DNA of 8,179 bases, from positions 1-8,179 of the forward strand of contig JAFOAB010000191.1 of assembly GCA_017382555.1 (NCBI GenBank). Reading direction: 5' to 3'. Source of the DNA: Clostridia bacterium. Lineage in GTDB: Bacteria > Bacillota > Clostridia > Oscillospirales > CAG-272. This document shows positions 1 through 6,372 of the stretch, piece by piece; position 1 is the stretch's first letter; each line of letters opens with the position of its first letter. The notes under the pieces are model-generated. The model ran no database searches. It was not told the origin of the DNA and worked only from the letters and a program-made list of their open reading frames with translations. The position numbers were made by a program, and so were the translations under genes.

Positions 1-38
1 AACGGATCGGTTCACTATTGGCTTGCTTCTCTTTTTTC

Positions 39-60
39 TGGTCGAGGTGACGGGATTCGA
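39..60 (-). repeat. Detached copy of the tRNA-Pro 3' end (direct repeat, copy 1)
   Basis: These 22 bases are identical to 220-241, the 3' end of the tRNA-Pro gene: CCA, discriminator A, the 3' acceptor strand and the 3' side of the T arm. The two copies lie 181 bp apart in the same orientation. Beyond position 60 the match stops and no D arm, anticodon arm or 5' acceptor strand follows, so this is not a second tRNA. Displaced tRNA 3' ends of this kind are typical of attachment-site duplications left by elements that integrate into tRNA genes. A partial gene duplication is the alternative. Confidence 0.7.
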
Positions 61-177
61 TTCTACGCGGGCGTTCACACCGCGGAATACTCCGCGCTGT
101 TTCCCGCTTCGGTCCGGTCGGCTCTTTCGCTCCACCGGAGCGAAATTCACTACCGACCGTTCGAATCCCTGCATCTT
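44..177. other. Compact structured element, possible ncRNA or MITE-like remnant
   Basis: The segment can fold almost completely. The ends at 52-60 and 161-169 are exact 9-bp inverted repeats, extended with two mismatches by 44-49 against 172-177. They enclose two arms. Arm A has a 5-bp base (67-71 with 103-107) and a perfect 6-bp hairpin (81-86 with 91-96, 4-nt loop). Arm B has a 7-bp base (115-121 with 153-159) and a perfect 9-bp hairpin (125-133 with 137-145, 3-nt loop). This makes a three-way-junction-like plan. Two pairs in the outer stem are G-U only if the plus strand is read as RNA. Both ends resemble tRNA T-arm sequence, facing opposite ways. No convincing ORF or tRNA fits. Function is unknown; it may be a structured RNA or a small non-autonomous mobile element. 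Confidence 0.45.
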
Positions 178-190
178 TCAAGGCAAAAAC

Positions 191-220
191 AAAAACACCC
201 GTTGGGTGTTTTTTGTTTTT
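191..220 (-). terminator. Bidirectional intrinsic terminator behind tRNA-Pro
   Basis: A 10-bp stem (191-200 with 204-213) with a 3-nt loop has a CACCC/GGGTG core and T-rich runs on both strands. On the minus strand it lies directly after the tRNA-Pro CCA and is the natural terminator of that gene. On the plus strand the tail is even more T-rich, so it could also end any transcript of the structured element just before it. Confidence 0.75.
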
Positions 221-241
221 GGTCGAGGTGACGGGATTCGA
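220..241 (-). repeat. tRNA-Pro 3' end (direct repeat, copy 2, in the intact tRNA)
   Basis: This is the intact-gene partner of the 22-bp repeat at 39-60. It covers the encoded CCA, discriminator base, 3' acceptor strand and 3' side of the T arm, which is the part of tRNA genes most often used as an integration site. Confidence 0.7.
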
Positions 242-296
242 ACCCACGACTTCTACGTCCCGAACGTAGCGCTCTACCAAACTGAGCCACACCTCG
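220..296 (-). tRNA. tRNA-Pro (anticodon CGG)
   Basis: The minus strand folds as a full cloverleaf. The acceptor stem CGAGGTG pairs with CACCTCG, followed by discriminator A and a genomically encoded CCA (222-220). The D arm contains GCTCAGTTTGGTAGAGC. The anticodon stem CTACG/CGTAG carries the loop TTCGGGA, placing anticodon CGG at 262-260, which reads proline codon CCG. The T arm has the standard TTCGAAT loop, closed by three G-C pairs and two G-U pairs. Length is 77 nt including CCA. The gene follows the secG terminator by about 30 bp on the same strand. No clear promoter is visible in that gap, so it may be made by read-through from secG or from a weak local promoter. A bidirectional terminator follows directly. 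Confidence 0.96.
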
Positions 297-308
297 TATT
301 CTGTTTTT

Positions 309-330
309 CGGGGTTAAAACGGGGTTAAAA
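309..330. repeat. Tandem 11-mer (two exact copies)
   Basis: CGGGGTTAAAA occurs twice head to tail, at 309-319 and 320-330, between the secG terminator and tRNA-Pro. The second copy overlaps the foot of the terminator stem. It may be a simple duplication. Its position upstream of the tRNA also allows a role in the tRNA promoter, but no clear -35/-10 pair is visible. Confidence 0.6.
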
Positions 331-355
331 CGCGGATGCTTTCGCATCCGCGTTT
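327..355 (-). terminator. Intrinsic terminator of secG
   Basis: A 12-bp perfect stem (328-339 with 344-355) is closed, on the minus strand, by a stable GAAA tetraloop. It begins 12 bases after the secG stop codon. The U-tract is short (four T, three of them at the foot of the stem), so termination may be incomplete and could let some transcripts run into tRNA-Pro. Confidence 0.75.
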
Positions 356-367
356 ATTTGTTTGTTA

Positions 368-751
368 TTACTCTACCTCGGTGGTATCTGCGGGAGCCTC
401 GGTGGTATCAGCAGCCGCGGTGGTATCGGGGGTGTTGATAAGCTCGGAATCATAGTAAGGAGAGTTTGCACCGGGAACGGTGTCGGGGTTATCAGCCTGG
501 TAAACTACGTTAGGCTGAATGATGTAGAGAACGAGAAGGCAAACAACGAAGATGATAGAGATGATGGTGGTGAGGTTGCCGAGGGTCTTGTCTATCTTCT
601 TGCCCTTAGTCTTACCGAAGAAGTTCTCTGCGCCGCCTGCGATGGTGCCGGAAAGGTGATGATCCTTACCGTGCTGCATAAGAACTGCAACTACAAGGAA
701 AATTGCCATTATAATGAGCAGAACGCCCATAATTGTCTCAAAAACTGCCAT
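368..751 (-). CDS. secG: Preprotein translocase subunit SecG
   Basis: SecG is a small membrane subunit of the SecYEG channel that assists SecA-driven protein export. The 127-residue product shows the family plan: a first membrane helix (about 4-25), a conserved cytoplasmic loop with LMQ, a glycine-rich stretch, FG and a KIDKTLGNLT segment, then a second helix (about 60-78). The ATG at 751 was chosen because GGAGG lies at 764-760, eight bases upstream. The in-frame ATG at 796 has no such site and precedes an atypical sequence. Unusual is the tail (about 79-127), rich in Thr, Asp, Glu and Ala with three DTT repeats. Known SecG topology would place it outside the membrane, and it makes the protein longer than most SecG. 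The gene forms its own transcription unit, with promoter at 845-817 and terminator at 355-327. Confidence 0.93.
   Translation of the reverse strand: MAVFETIMGVLLIIMAIFLVVAVLMQHGKDHHLSGTIAGGAENFFGKTKGKKIDKTLGNLTTIISIIFVVCLLVLYIIQPNVVYQADNPDTVPGANSPYYDSELINTPDTTAAADTTEAPADTTEVE
380..427 (-). repeat. In-frame DTT-coding repeat in the secG tail
   Basis: CGGTGGTATC occurs three times, at 380-389, 400-409 and 418-427, spaced 20 and 18 bases. On the minus strand the copies encode Asp-Thr-Thr followed by Ala or Glu, giving a low-complexity tail in SecG. Such repeats can change copy number by slippage. Confidence 0.6.
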
Positions 752-779
752 GATTAAATCCTCCGTATATACGTCTTTT

Positions 780-796
780 ATGCGGAAAAACCGCAT
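780..796 (-). other. Leader hairpin in the secG 5' UTR
   Basis: ATGCGG and CCGCAT (780-785 and 791-796) form a 6-bp stem with a 5-nt loop. From the promoter position it lies roughly 15 to 30 bases after the expected transcription start and well before the Shine-Dalgarno site at 764-760. It probably protects the 5' end of the mRNA. It lacks a U-tract, so it is not a terminator. Confidence 0.45.
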
Positions 797-816
797 TACA
801 TTCCAAAGTACAAATG

Positions 817-845
817 ATTATATCACACAACATTCGAAAATGCAA
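817..845 (-). promoter_or_regulatory. secG promoter (extended -10, housekeeping sigma type)
   Basis: On the minus strand, TTGCAT (845-840) lies 17 bp from a perfect TATAAT (822-817), which is preceded by TG one base upstream (TGATATAAT). This is an extended -10 vegetative promoter. Transcription should start near 810, giving a leader of about 60 nt before the secG start at 751. Confidence 0.8.
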
Positions 846-867
846 GTGTTATTTTCAAGAAATACTC

Positions 868-895
868 AAAAACGGCTGAAAAATCAGCCGTTTTT
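868..895 (-). terminator. Intrinsic terminator of the amidase-dus-sigma operon
   Basis: A 12-bp perfect stem (868-879 with 884-895), core CGGCTGA/TCAGCCG and 4-nt loop, ends in five T on the minus strand. It begins 9 bases after the anti-sigma stop codon and closes the four-gene operon. It also insulates the secG promoter that follows. Confidence 0.85.
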
Positions 896-904
896 GTTTC
901 AAAC

Positions 905-1681
905 TCATTTTACGCTCACGCGTATAAAGTCCGCGCGATCCACGTTCGGCACGTCTTGGCCGAGCTTTGCAAGCGCCTTGAGAAGCTCGCGGTCGGTCTT
1001 AAAAACCGCTCCGATATCGTCCGACTGCACCACAAGTGCCGCATAATTCTGCGCCAGCGTCTTCACCTCGTCGGCACTCGCCCAAACGATGGGGCAGAGA
1101 TAGCAGGTAACGACCTCTCCGCTTTCAACGACGTACTGATACGCCTCAAGTGTTGCATCCTGCGCCTCAGCGGAGGGCTCTACCACAATATCCGCCCACG
1201 TATCCGCGGGAGCAATCTCGTGGTCCTCCTCTGTCTTCACGCCCTCGGTAGGCTCGCCGAGGCGACCCTTGCCGTCAACTACCATGGCGATCTCGGTCAC
1301 GCTGTCGCCGTTTGCGCTGTAATGCGCGGGTGTATCGACCTCATTTGCGCCGTTTTTAATAACGGCAGGCACGGCAACGATAAGCAATATCGCCGCCGCA
1401 ACCGGCGCGGCATAGCGCTTTGCCGCCCTCAAAAATCTTGTGCGAAGCGATTCGCGCTTTACTGCGCGCATAATGCTTTCGTGAAGCTCGGCAGGTATGT
1501 CGGTATTACAAGCCTCAAGCGCCTCACAAAAAGCCTTATGATCACGGAGCGTTTCCTTGCATTCGTTGCAGATATCAAGATGCGCCTCTATCGTCCTTGC
1601 ATCCTCATCCGCAAGAAGCCCTTCGCAGTAATCTATTACATTGTCCTTAAATTCGCAATTTTTGTTGTTCAGGGTTTCCAT
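905..1681 (-). CDS. Membrane zinc-finger anti-sigma factor
   Basis: The 258-residue product probably holds the neighbouring ECF sigma factor inactive at the membrane. The cytoplasmic part has the H34-x3-C38-x2-C41 signature of zinc-binding anti-sigma domains (zf-HC2 type), with C19 or C9 as a likely fourth ligand. A basic stretch (about 72-90) precedes one membrane helix (about 91-108), so residues 109-258 should lie outside. That outer part has an acidic linker and a C-terminal region carrying C193-x2-C196, which I do not recognise as a known sensor. The ATG at 1681 has AAAGGA at 1694-1689. The gene starts 41 bases after the sigma stop codon and is the last of its operon, the usual order for a sigma/anti-sigma pair. 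The role is inferred from the motif and position; the signal is unknown. Confidence 0.87.
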   Translation of the reverse strand: METLNNKNCEFKDNVIDYCEGLLADEDARTIEAHLDICNECKETLRDHKAFCEALEACNTDIPAELHESIMRAVKRESLRTRFLRAAKRYAAPVAAAILLIVAVPAVIKNGANEVDTPAHYSANGDSVTEIAMVVDGKGRLGEPTEGVKTEEDHEIAPADTWADIVVEPSAEAQDATLEAYQYVVESGEVVTCYLCPIVWASADEVKTLAQNYAALVVQSDDIGAVFKTDRELLKALAKLGQDVPNVDRADFIRVSVK

Positions 1682-1722
1682 ATCCGATTCCTTTTGTCTT
1701 TTTACAGCTATAAGACGAATGT

Positions 1723-2319
1723 TTAACCGAATCCGTTCCCTTTTTCGAGCAAATTTTTAAGTTTTTCTCTTGCACGGAAAAGTCTGCTTTTCACCGTGCC
1801 CTCGTCTATGTTGAGAATTTCCGAAATTTCGGTAACGCTGAAGCCGTCCATATACCGCAGTATAACGATCTCGCGATGGTTCTCCGTCAGCTTATCGAGC
1901 GCACGCATAACGTCTGCATTCGTCTCGCTTTCCATAAGCGATGCCTCGGGTGTCGGTGCTGTGTCCTCGATATCCATCTCGTCTCTGCCGTCCTCGCCGT
2001 CCTCACCCTCCACGGTAAGGGAAACGGTGCGGTTTTTTGCCGCCTTGCGCCCCCTGTCCGCCGCCGCATTCTGAACTATTCTGAAAAGCCACGTATTAAA
2101 GGAGGATTCGCCCCTGAAGCTCGCAAGCGAGCGCCAAAGCTTGATATATATGTCCTGAGAAAGGTCTGCGGCATCGTGCTCGTCGCCTCCGCAGGCGCGC
2201 AGTGCCATATTGTACACCGTACGCTCCGTTGCGTACACAAGCTCCTCAAATGCGCCCTCGTCGCCCGATGCGGCGTTAAGCGCAAGCAGGGTAAGCTTGT
2301 CCCTTCTTTCTCCGTCCAT
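1723..2319 (-). CDS. ECF-family RNA polymerase sigma factor
   Basis: This 198-residue protein has the two-domain plan of extracytoplasmic-function sigma factors. Sigma region 2 (about 22-92) includes DLSQDIYIKLWRSL and the FNTWLFRIVQNAAAD segment, used for core binding and -10 recognition. Region 4 (about 136-192) includes the helix-turn-helix segment FSVTEISEILNIDEGTVKSR, which reads the -35 element. Between them lies a linker that is strikingly acidic at 104-119. The start at 2319 follows a strong GGGAGGTGA (2332-2324). It sits 29 bases after dus and ahead of the anti-sigma gene, so it should be co-transcribed with the wall hydrolase upstream. The exact ECF group cannot be set by eye. No typical ECF promoter is evident near it, so autoregulation is not shown. 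Confidence 0.93.
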   Translation of the reverse strand: MDGERRDKLTLLALNAASGDEGAFEELVYATERTVYNMALRACGGDEHDAADLSQDIYIKLWRSLASFRGESSFNTWLFRIVQNAAADRGRKAAKNRTVSLTVEGEDGEDGRDEMDIEDTAPTPEASLMESETNADVMRALDKLTENHREIVILRYMDGFSVTEISEILNIDEGTVKSRLFRAREKLKNLLEKGNGFG

Positions 2320-2348
2320 AATATCACCTCCCTTTCCCTGTTTTTACG

Positions 2349-3317
2349 TTATCTTGCCTCGCTTGCGGTTCGCTCCAGCAGATTTGCTATATCCGCCGCA
2401 CTTGTAAGCGAGTTTATCTCCGCGCGCACTGCGGCTGCACCGGGGAAGCCCGATACGTAAGCGGCAAGATGCTTTCTTGCCTCCGGCACCGCAACGTGCT
2501 CGCCCTTGTCCTCCACTGCCATATTAAGATGCTTCAAGGCAAGCGAAACGCGCTCCGCGACCGTAGGCTCGGTAAATTCCCTGCCCTCAAGAGCTGCGGC
2601 TATACGCGCAAATATCCACGGATCGCCGACTGCGCCCCTGCCTATCATAAAGGCGGCACAGCCCATATCCGCGAGCTTTTTTACGTCCTCGGCGCTTTTT
2701 ATATCTCCGTTGCCGATAACGGGAATATTAACCGCCTTTACCACACGCTCCGTTATGCTGTGGTCCGCGTATCCGCTGTAAAGCTGCTCCTTTGTGCGTG
2801 CGTGAAGCGTTATTGCAACGGCACCCGCCGCCTCCGCAACTCGCGCCGCCTCCTCGGCATTTATGCTGTTTTTATCCCAGCCCGCACGTATTTTTACGGT
2901 GACGGGCAGCTTTGAAGCCTTTACCGCGGCACCGATGACCTTTTCTGCCTTCTTTAGATCCTTTAAAAGCGCGGAGCCCTCTCCGTTTGAGACGATCTTG
3001 TGCATCGGACAGCCCATATTGAGGTCGATGGCAACGACCTCACCCGTGGAAAGCCCACCCTGCGAGAAGAATTCGGATGCATAGGCAATTGCATCCTCCT
3101 CCGCGCCGAAAAGCTGGATGGCGGTCGGAAGCGCGGCTGTTTTTGCAAGTCCGAGGGTTTTTCTGTTATTCATCATCACGGCCTTTGCGCTTATCATCTC
3201 CGTAACGGAGTATTCCGCGCCAAGCTGTGCACACACGGTGCGAAAGGCAAGATCGGTAAAGCCCGCAAGCGGGGCAAGCATCAAGCCGTGATCCAGCTCT
3301 GTATTTCCTATTCTCAT
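2349..3317 (-). CDS. dusB: tRNA-dihydrouridine synthase, DusB type
   Basis: The enzyme reduces specific uridines in the tRNA D loop to dihydrouridine, using FMN and NADPH. The 322-residue product has the usual family length. The FMN-binding start APLAGFTDLAFR lies at about 15-26. The catalytic cysteine is C103 in DLNMGCPMHKIV. KIRAGWD, HARTKEQLYSG, GNGDI and the phosphate-binding IGRGAVGDPWIF follow. The ATG at 3317 was preferred over the one at 3353 because it begins the conserved sequence and lies one base after the TGA of the upstream gene (TGA-T-ATG). The longer version would overlap that gene and add 12 unconserved residues. The junction suggests translational coupling. Its place between a wall hydrolase and a sigma factor looks like operon membership rather than shared function. 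Assignment to DusB rather than another Dus subfamily rests on overall motif similarity. Confidence 0.93.
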   Translation of the reverse strand: MRIGNTELDHGLMLAPLAGFTDLAFRTVCAQLGAEYSVTEMISAKAVMMNNRKTLGLAKTAALPTAIQLFGAEEDAIAYASEFFSQGGLSTGEVVAIDLNMGCPMHKIVSNGEGSALLKDLKKAEKVIGAAVKASKLPVTVKIRAGWDKNSINAEEAARVAEAAGAVAITLHARTKEQLYSGYADHSITERVVKAVNIPVIGNGDIKSAEDVKKLADMGCAAFMIGRGAVGDPWIFARIAAALEGREFTEPTVAERVSLALKHLNMAVEDKGEHVAVPEARKHLAAYVSGFPGAAAVRAEINSLTSAADIANLLERTASEAR

Positions 3318-3318
3318 A

Positions 3319-6300
3319 TCACTTCTGTGCGGCATCCGTGAAATATTCCACAATGCCGTTTTTGATTCCCTCCGCTGCTGCGTTTATACCCTCCTCGGTA
3401 AGCATACGGGTATACTCCTCCACGCAGGTCATATAGCCCACCTCGATAAGTGCGGAAGCGCTTCCCATATTTCGGCAGACCGCAAGATCCGCATATGCGG
3501 CGTCTCGCACCTCCCTGCCGAGAGCATCCGAGAGGCTGTTGCCCACCTTGCTTGCAAGCATTTTGCCCGCAGGGGTTGAATAATAGCTTTCTATTCCGCG
3601 CACCGCGGTTATATCCGCAGAATACGGCATACTGTTTTGATGCACGGAGATGACCGCATCCGCATTTGCCGAGGATATTATTGCCTGTCTTTCTCTCAAG
3701 CTAAGCGTTATGTCGCTATCCCTTGTAAGAATTACCTGCGCACCGAGCGCGGTAAGCTTATCGCGAAGCGCAAGCACAACGGCAAGATTTATATCCTTTT
3801 CGGTTTTTCCGTCTTCCGCACCGAAGGCGCCGACAGCACCGATATCCTCACCGCCGTGACCGGCATCAAGAACGATAATTTTTCCGTCAAGCGGTATCTG
3901 CGCATCCTTTACGGCAGGTGCGGACTTGACGGTAACGGTAATAAGGCTTACGCCCTCCATTACCTCATAATCCAGCGTACAGCCGTAAAAGCGCTCCGTA
4001 TCCGCAAGCGTAAGACGTATCTGCGCATTGCCGTTTTCCGTATCGTTCACCAGACCGACCTCGGACACGATGTCAGACTGCGCATCGCGCGTGATTGCGC
4101 TATTTTCAACAAAGCAGTTATATGCGGTTATAACAAGCACGTCACCCTCAAGTACCGCGGAAACGGCAGGCTTTGCGCTTGTTTTGGTATAGAACACGGA
4201 ATTTCCGCCCACAGCGGTCTGCAGAAGCTGTCTTACAGCGTTAGCGGCGGGTACGGCACACGGCTCGGCATCGGCGGTAAGCTCCGTATTTATATACGCA
4301 CCCATGGAAAGGAGCCAATAGCCGTCCGTCTCCGCAAGTGCATACTCCGTCATACCAACGGGTTGAGCGATACCGTAGGAATAATCCCCTTCCGGAGCGT
4401 CCTTGAGATAAGCATCTCCCGCAGTTACGGTAACGGGAATGCAGTAGCCCTCCCCAAGCACGCGTATCTCCGCACCGAGTGCGTTTGCGCGCTCATCCCC
4501 TCTTGTTGCGGTAAAGGAGACCGCACCGAGGCTTTCAAGGGCTTTTGAGGTGTTAAGTGTAACAGTAGCGGAGTATTTAACCGCAACAAGACCACTACCG
4601 CCCGATTCCGCCGTTAAAGTGACGGTTTTGCCGCCGAGAGTGGCGGTCACGTTACTGCCCGCAGGGGCAATGCAGGAGAGCTTCAGCTCGTTTCCGCTTG
4701 CAAGCGTGGTACGGCTTGCGGGGTAAGCCTCCTCTATTGAAAAGCTATCAAGCGTGCGCGCACTGTCATCCGCGCGAATGACGAGATGCTCGTATTTTTC
4801 TCCGCCACACTCGAAGACAAGGCGGTTTTCGCCCACCTTAAGCTCCGTATAGGCGGAAAAGGCACCGTCCTTCGTGAGGCTGAGTCTTTTGCCGTTAAGC
4901 GTTACCACGTCACCCGTGCTTGCATAGCCGAGGAGGTAAACGCCATTTGATTCCACAACTGCACCGTAGCTCGGCACGGTCACGCAAAGCTCCGCGCCGT
5001 TATCGGACGGGGAGGGGTAAACGCTTTTCGTGCTGTAGGCTAGCTTCAGCTCGTCTGCGGCACCCTTTACGTTATTTTTAAGCACGGAATAGCCGTAATG
5101 TATACTGCCCTTAAACGCCAGCTCGCTTCTTGCGTACTGTATCTGGCGCAAAAGCTCGCCCTGCGGCTCCTCCAGAGTATCATAGCGGTATGCGCCGTGG
5201 CTGATAAGCAGATCGACACCCGTGTTTGCCACCTGCGCATTCCACCATCTCACAAGCACGTCATACCTCGCAACAGAGGTATCGAAGCTCCAGTATATCT
5301 GCGGTGCAACGTAATCCACGTATCCGCCCTCGATAAACGCAAGGGTATCGCAGTAAATGGAATGGTAGCTTTCGCTTCCCGCGGTCGCACTGCCGCCGTT
5401 TGTGCCGTTATCGTTTTGCCAGATACCGAAGGGGGCAACGCCAAAGAGACAGCCGCTGTTTGCCGCCTTTATCTCCTTATAGCACAGCTCCATCATTTTA
5501 TTGATATTCTCCCTGCGCCAATCTTCAAGCGACTCGCCGTTTGAATACAGCGCATAGGACTGCGAATCATCAAATTTTGCAAGCACGTTACTGCCGTTTT
5601 CGGTAACGTATACGGGGGAGGGATAGAAATAATCGTCAAAGATTATGCCGTCCACGGCGTATTTTTCCACTATCTCCCTACAGCCTGCGGCAACAAGCTC
5701 GCGCGCCTTGGGGTTGCCTGCATCAAGATACAGCCTTCCGTCCGCATACGCTATGGCAAGGGAGGGGTCCTTTCTTACGGGGTCGTTTTCGGGAAGCGCA
5801 TTTATATCCGTACGGGGATCGGAGGCACTGCCTACGGTTACGCGCAGGGGGTTTACCCATGCGTGAACGCGTATTCCCTCCGCGTGTGCGATCTTCAGCA
5901 GATACGCAAGTGCATCAAAGCCGCCGTCCGCTTCCTTGCCGCGCTCTCCGCTTACGTATTCGGAGGCGGGGAATATATCGCTTTCATACAGCGCATCGCC
6001 CGAGGGACGTACCTGAAAATAGATTGCGTTAAGCCCCATTGCCTTTGCGTTTTCCACTATCGCATCAAGCTCGGCCGAAAGCTTATCCGCGCTAAGGCCG
6101 ACGGCAGAGGGGTAATCAATATTGTATACGGAGGCTATCCACACTCCGCGAACCTCGGAATCGGGTCCGTCGGCAGGCTCTGTGCCCGCAAGAGCGTCCT
6201 CGCCGTCCATAACGGACATGGTGAACTGCTCCACCGTACCGCCACCGCAGGAGGAAAGAAGCACGCACAAAAGCATGGCAAAGGCGAGCAGACGGAAAAA

Positions 6301-6348
6301 TCCCCTGCCCGTTTTTGTTATGTTTTTCAAAAAGCGTGTTTTTTTCAT
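3319..6348 (-). CDS. Lipoprotein fusing a GHL10 (DigH/YddW-like) glycosidase to an N-acetylmuramoyl-L-alanine amidase
   Basis: This 1009-residue surface protein probably cuts peptidoglycan in two ways. A lipoprotein signal (basic start, hydrophobic 18-31, lipobox LSSC with Cys34) is followed by glycines. Residues about 65-435 form a glycosyl-hydrolase-like GHL10/DUF187 domain: RGVW at 67-70, the acidic pair in GIIFDDYFYP (D238, D239) and VDYVAPQIYW at 344-353. Two Ig-like beta domains (about 449-530 and 536-632), an SH3-like segment (about 638-690) and a possible AMIN-like segment (about 725-808) follow. Residues about 819-1005 are an Amidase_3 domain with H831 (DAGHGG), E850 (TEKDINL), H903 (SVHQNS) and E969 (IEVGY), so the zinc and catalytic residues look intact. 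The ATG at 6348 has GGAGG at 6359-6355. It is the first gene of the operon, ahead of dus, sigma and anti-sigma. The middle-domain names are tentative. Confidence 0.9.
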   Translation of the reverse strand: MKKTRFLKNITKTGRGFFRLLAFAMLLCVLLSSCGGGTVEQFTMSVMDGEDALAGTEPADGPDSEVRGVWIASVYNIDYPSAVGLSADKLSAELDAIVENAKAMGLNAIYFQVRPSGDALYESDIFPASEYVSGERGKEADGGFDALAYLLKIAHAEGIRVHAWVNPLRVTVGSASDPRTDINALPENDPVRKDPSLAIAYADGRLYLDAGNPKARELVAAGCREIVEKYAVDGIIFDDYFYPSPVYVTENGSNVLAKFDDSQSYALYSNGESLEDWRRENINKMMELCYKEIKAANSGCLFGVAPFGIWQNDNGTNGGSATAGSESYHSIYCDTLAFIEGGYVDYVAPQIYWSFDTSVARYDVLVRWWNAQVANTGVDLLISHGAYRYDTLEEPQGELLRQIQYARSELAFKGSIHYGYSVLKNNVKGAADELKLAYSTKSVYPSPSDNGAELCVTVPSYGAVVESNGVYLLGYASTGDVVTLNGKRLSLTKDGAFSAYTELKVGENRLVFECGGEKYEHLVIRADDSARTLDSFSIEEAYPASRTTLASGNELKLSCIAPAGSNVTATLGGKTVTLTAESGGSGLVAVKYSATVTLNTSKALESLGAVSFTATRGDERANALGAEIRVLGEGYCIPVTVTAGDAYLKDAPEGDYSYGIAQPVGMTEYALAETDGYWLLSMGAYINTELTADAEPCAVPAANAVRQLLQTAVGGNSVFYTKTSAKPAVSAVLEGDVLVITAYNCFVENSAITRDAQSDIVSEVGLVNDTENGNAQIRLTLADTERFYGCTLDYEVMEGVSLITVTVKSAPAVKDAQIPLDGKIIVLDAGHGGEDIGAVGAFGAEDGKTEKDINLAVVLALRDKLTALGAQVILTRDSDITLSLRERQAIISSANADAVISVHQNSMPYSADITAVRGIESYYSTPAGKMLASKVGNSLSDALGREVRDAAYADLAVCRNMGSASALIEVGYMTCVEEYTRMLTEEGINAAAEGIKNGIVEYFTDAAQK

Positions 6349-6372
6349 CGTATACCTCCGCATTATACTAAC

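Noticed and set aside
44..177. A second complete tRNA gene in the structured element
   Set aside because: T-arm-like sequences occur at both ends but in opposite orientation. Neither has a matching 5' acceptor strand, a proper T stem or an anticodon arm.
23..328. Plus-strand ORF of 101 codons over the tRNA-Pro region
   Set aside because: Its VFGRGDGIRTHD-type translation is the well-known antisense artefact of a tRNA-Pro gene. It crosses the structured element and the terminator and has no ribosome site.
956..1726. 256-codon plus-strand ORF antisense to the anti-sigma gene
   Set aside because: It mirrors a convincing minus-strand gene with zinc-finger and membrane features, has no ribosome site, and its translation matches no family I recognise.
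3637..4548. 303-codon plus-strand ORF antisense to the amidase domain
   Set aside because: The opposite strand encodes an intact Amidase_3 active site. The antisense product is rich in Arg, Cys and Tyr, as expected of a shadow frame.
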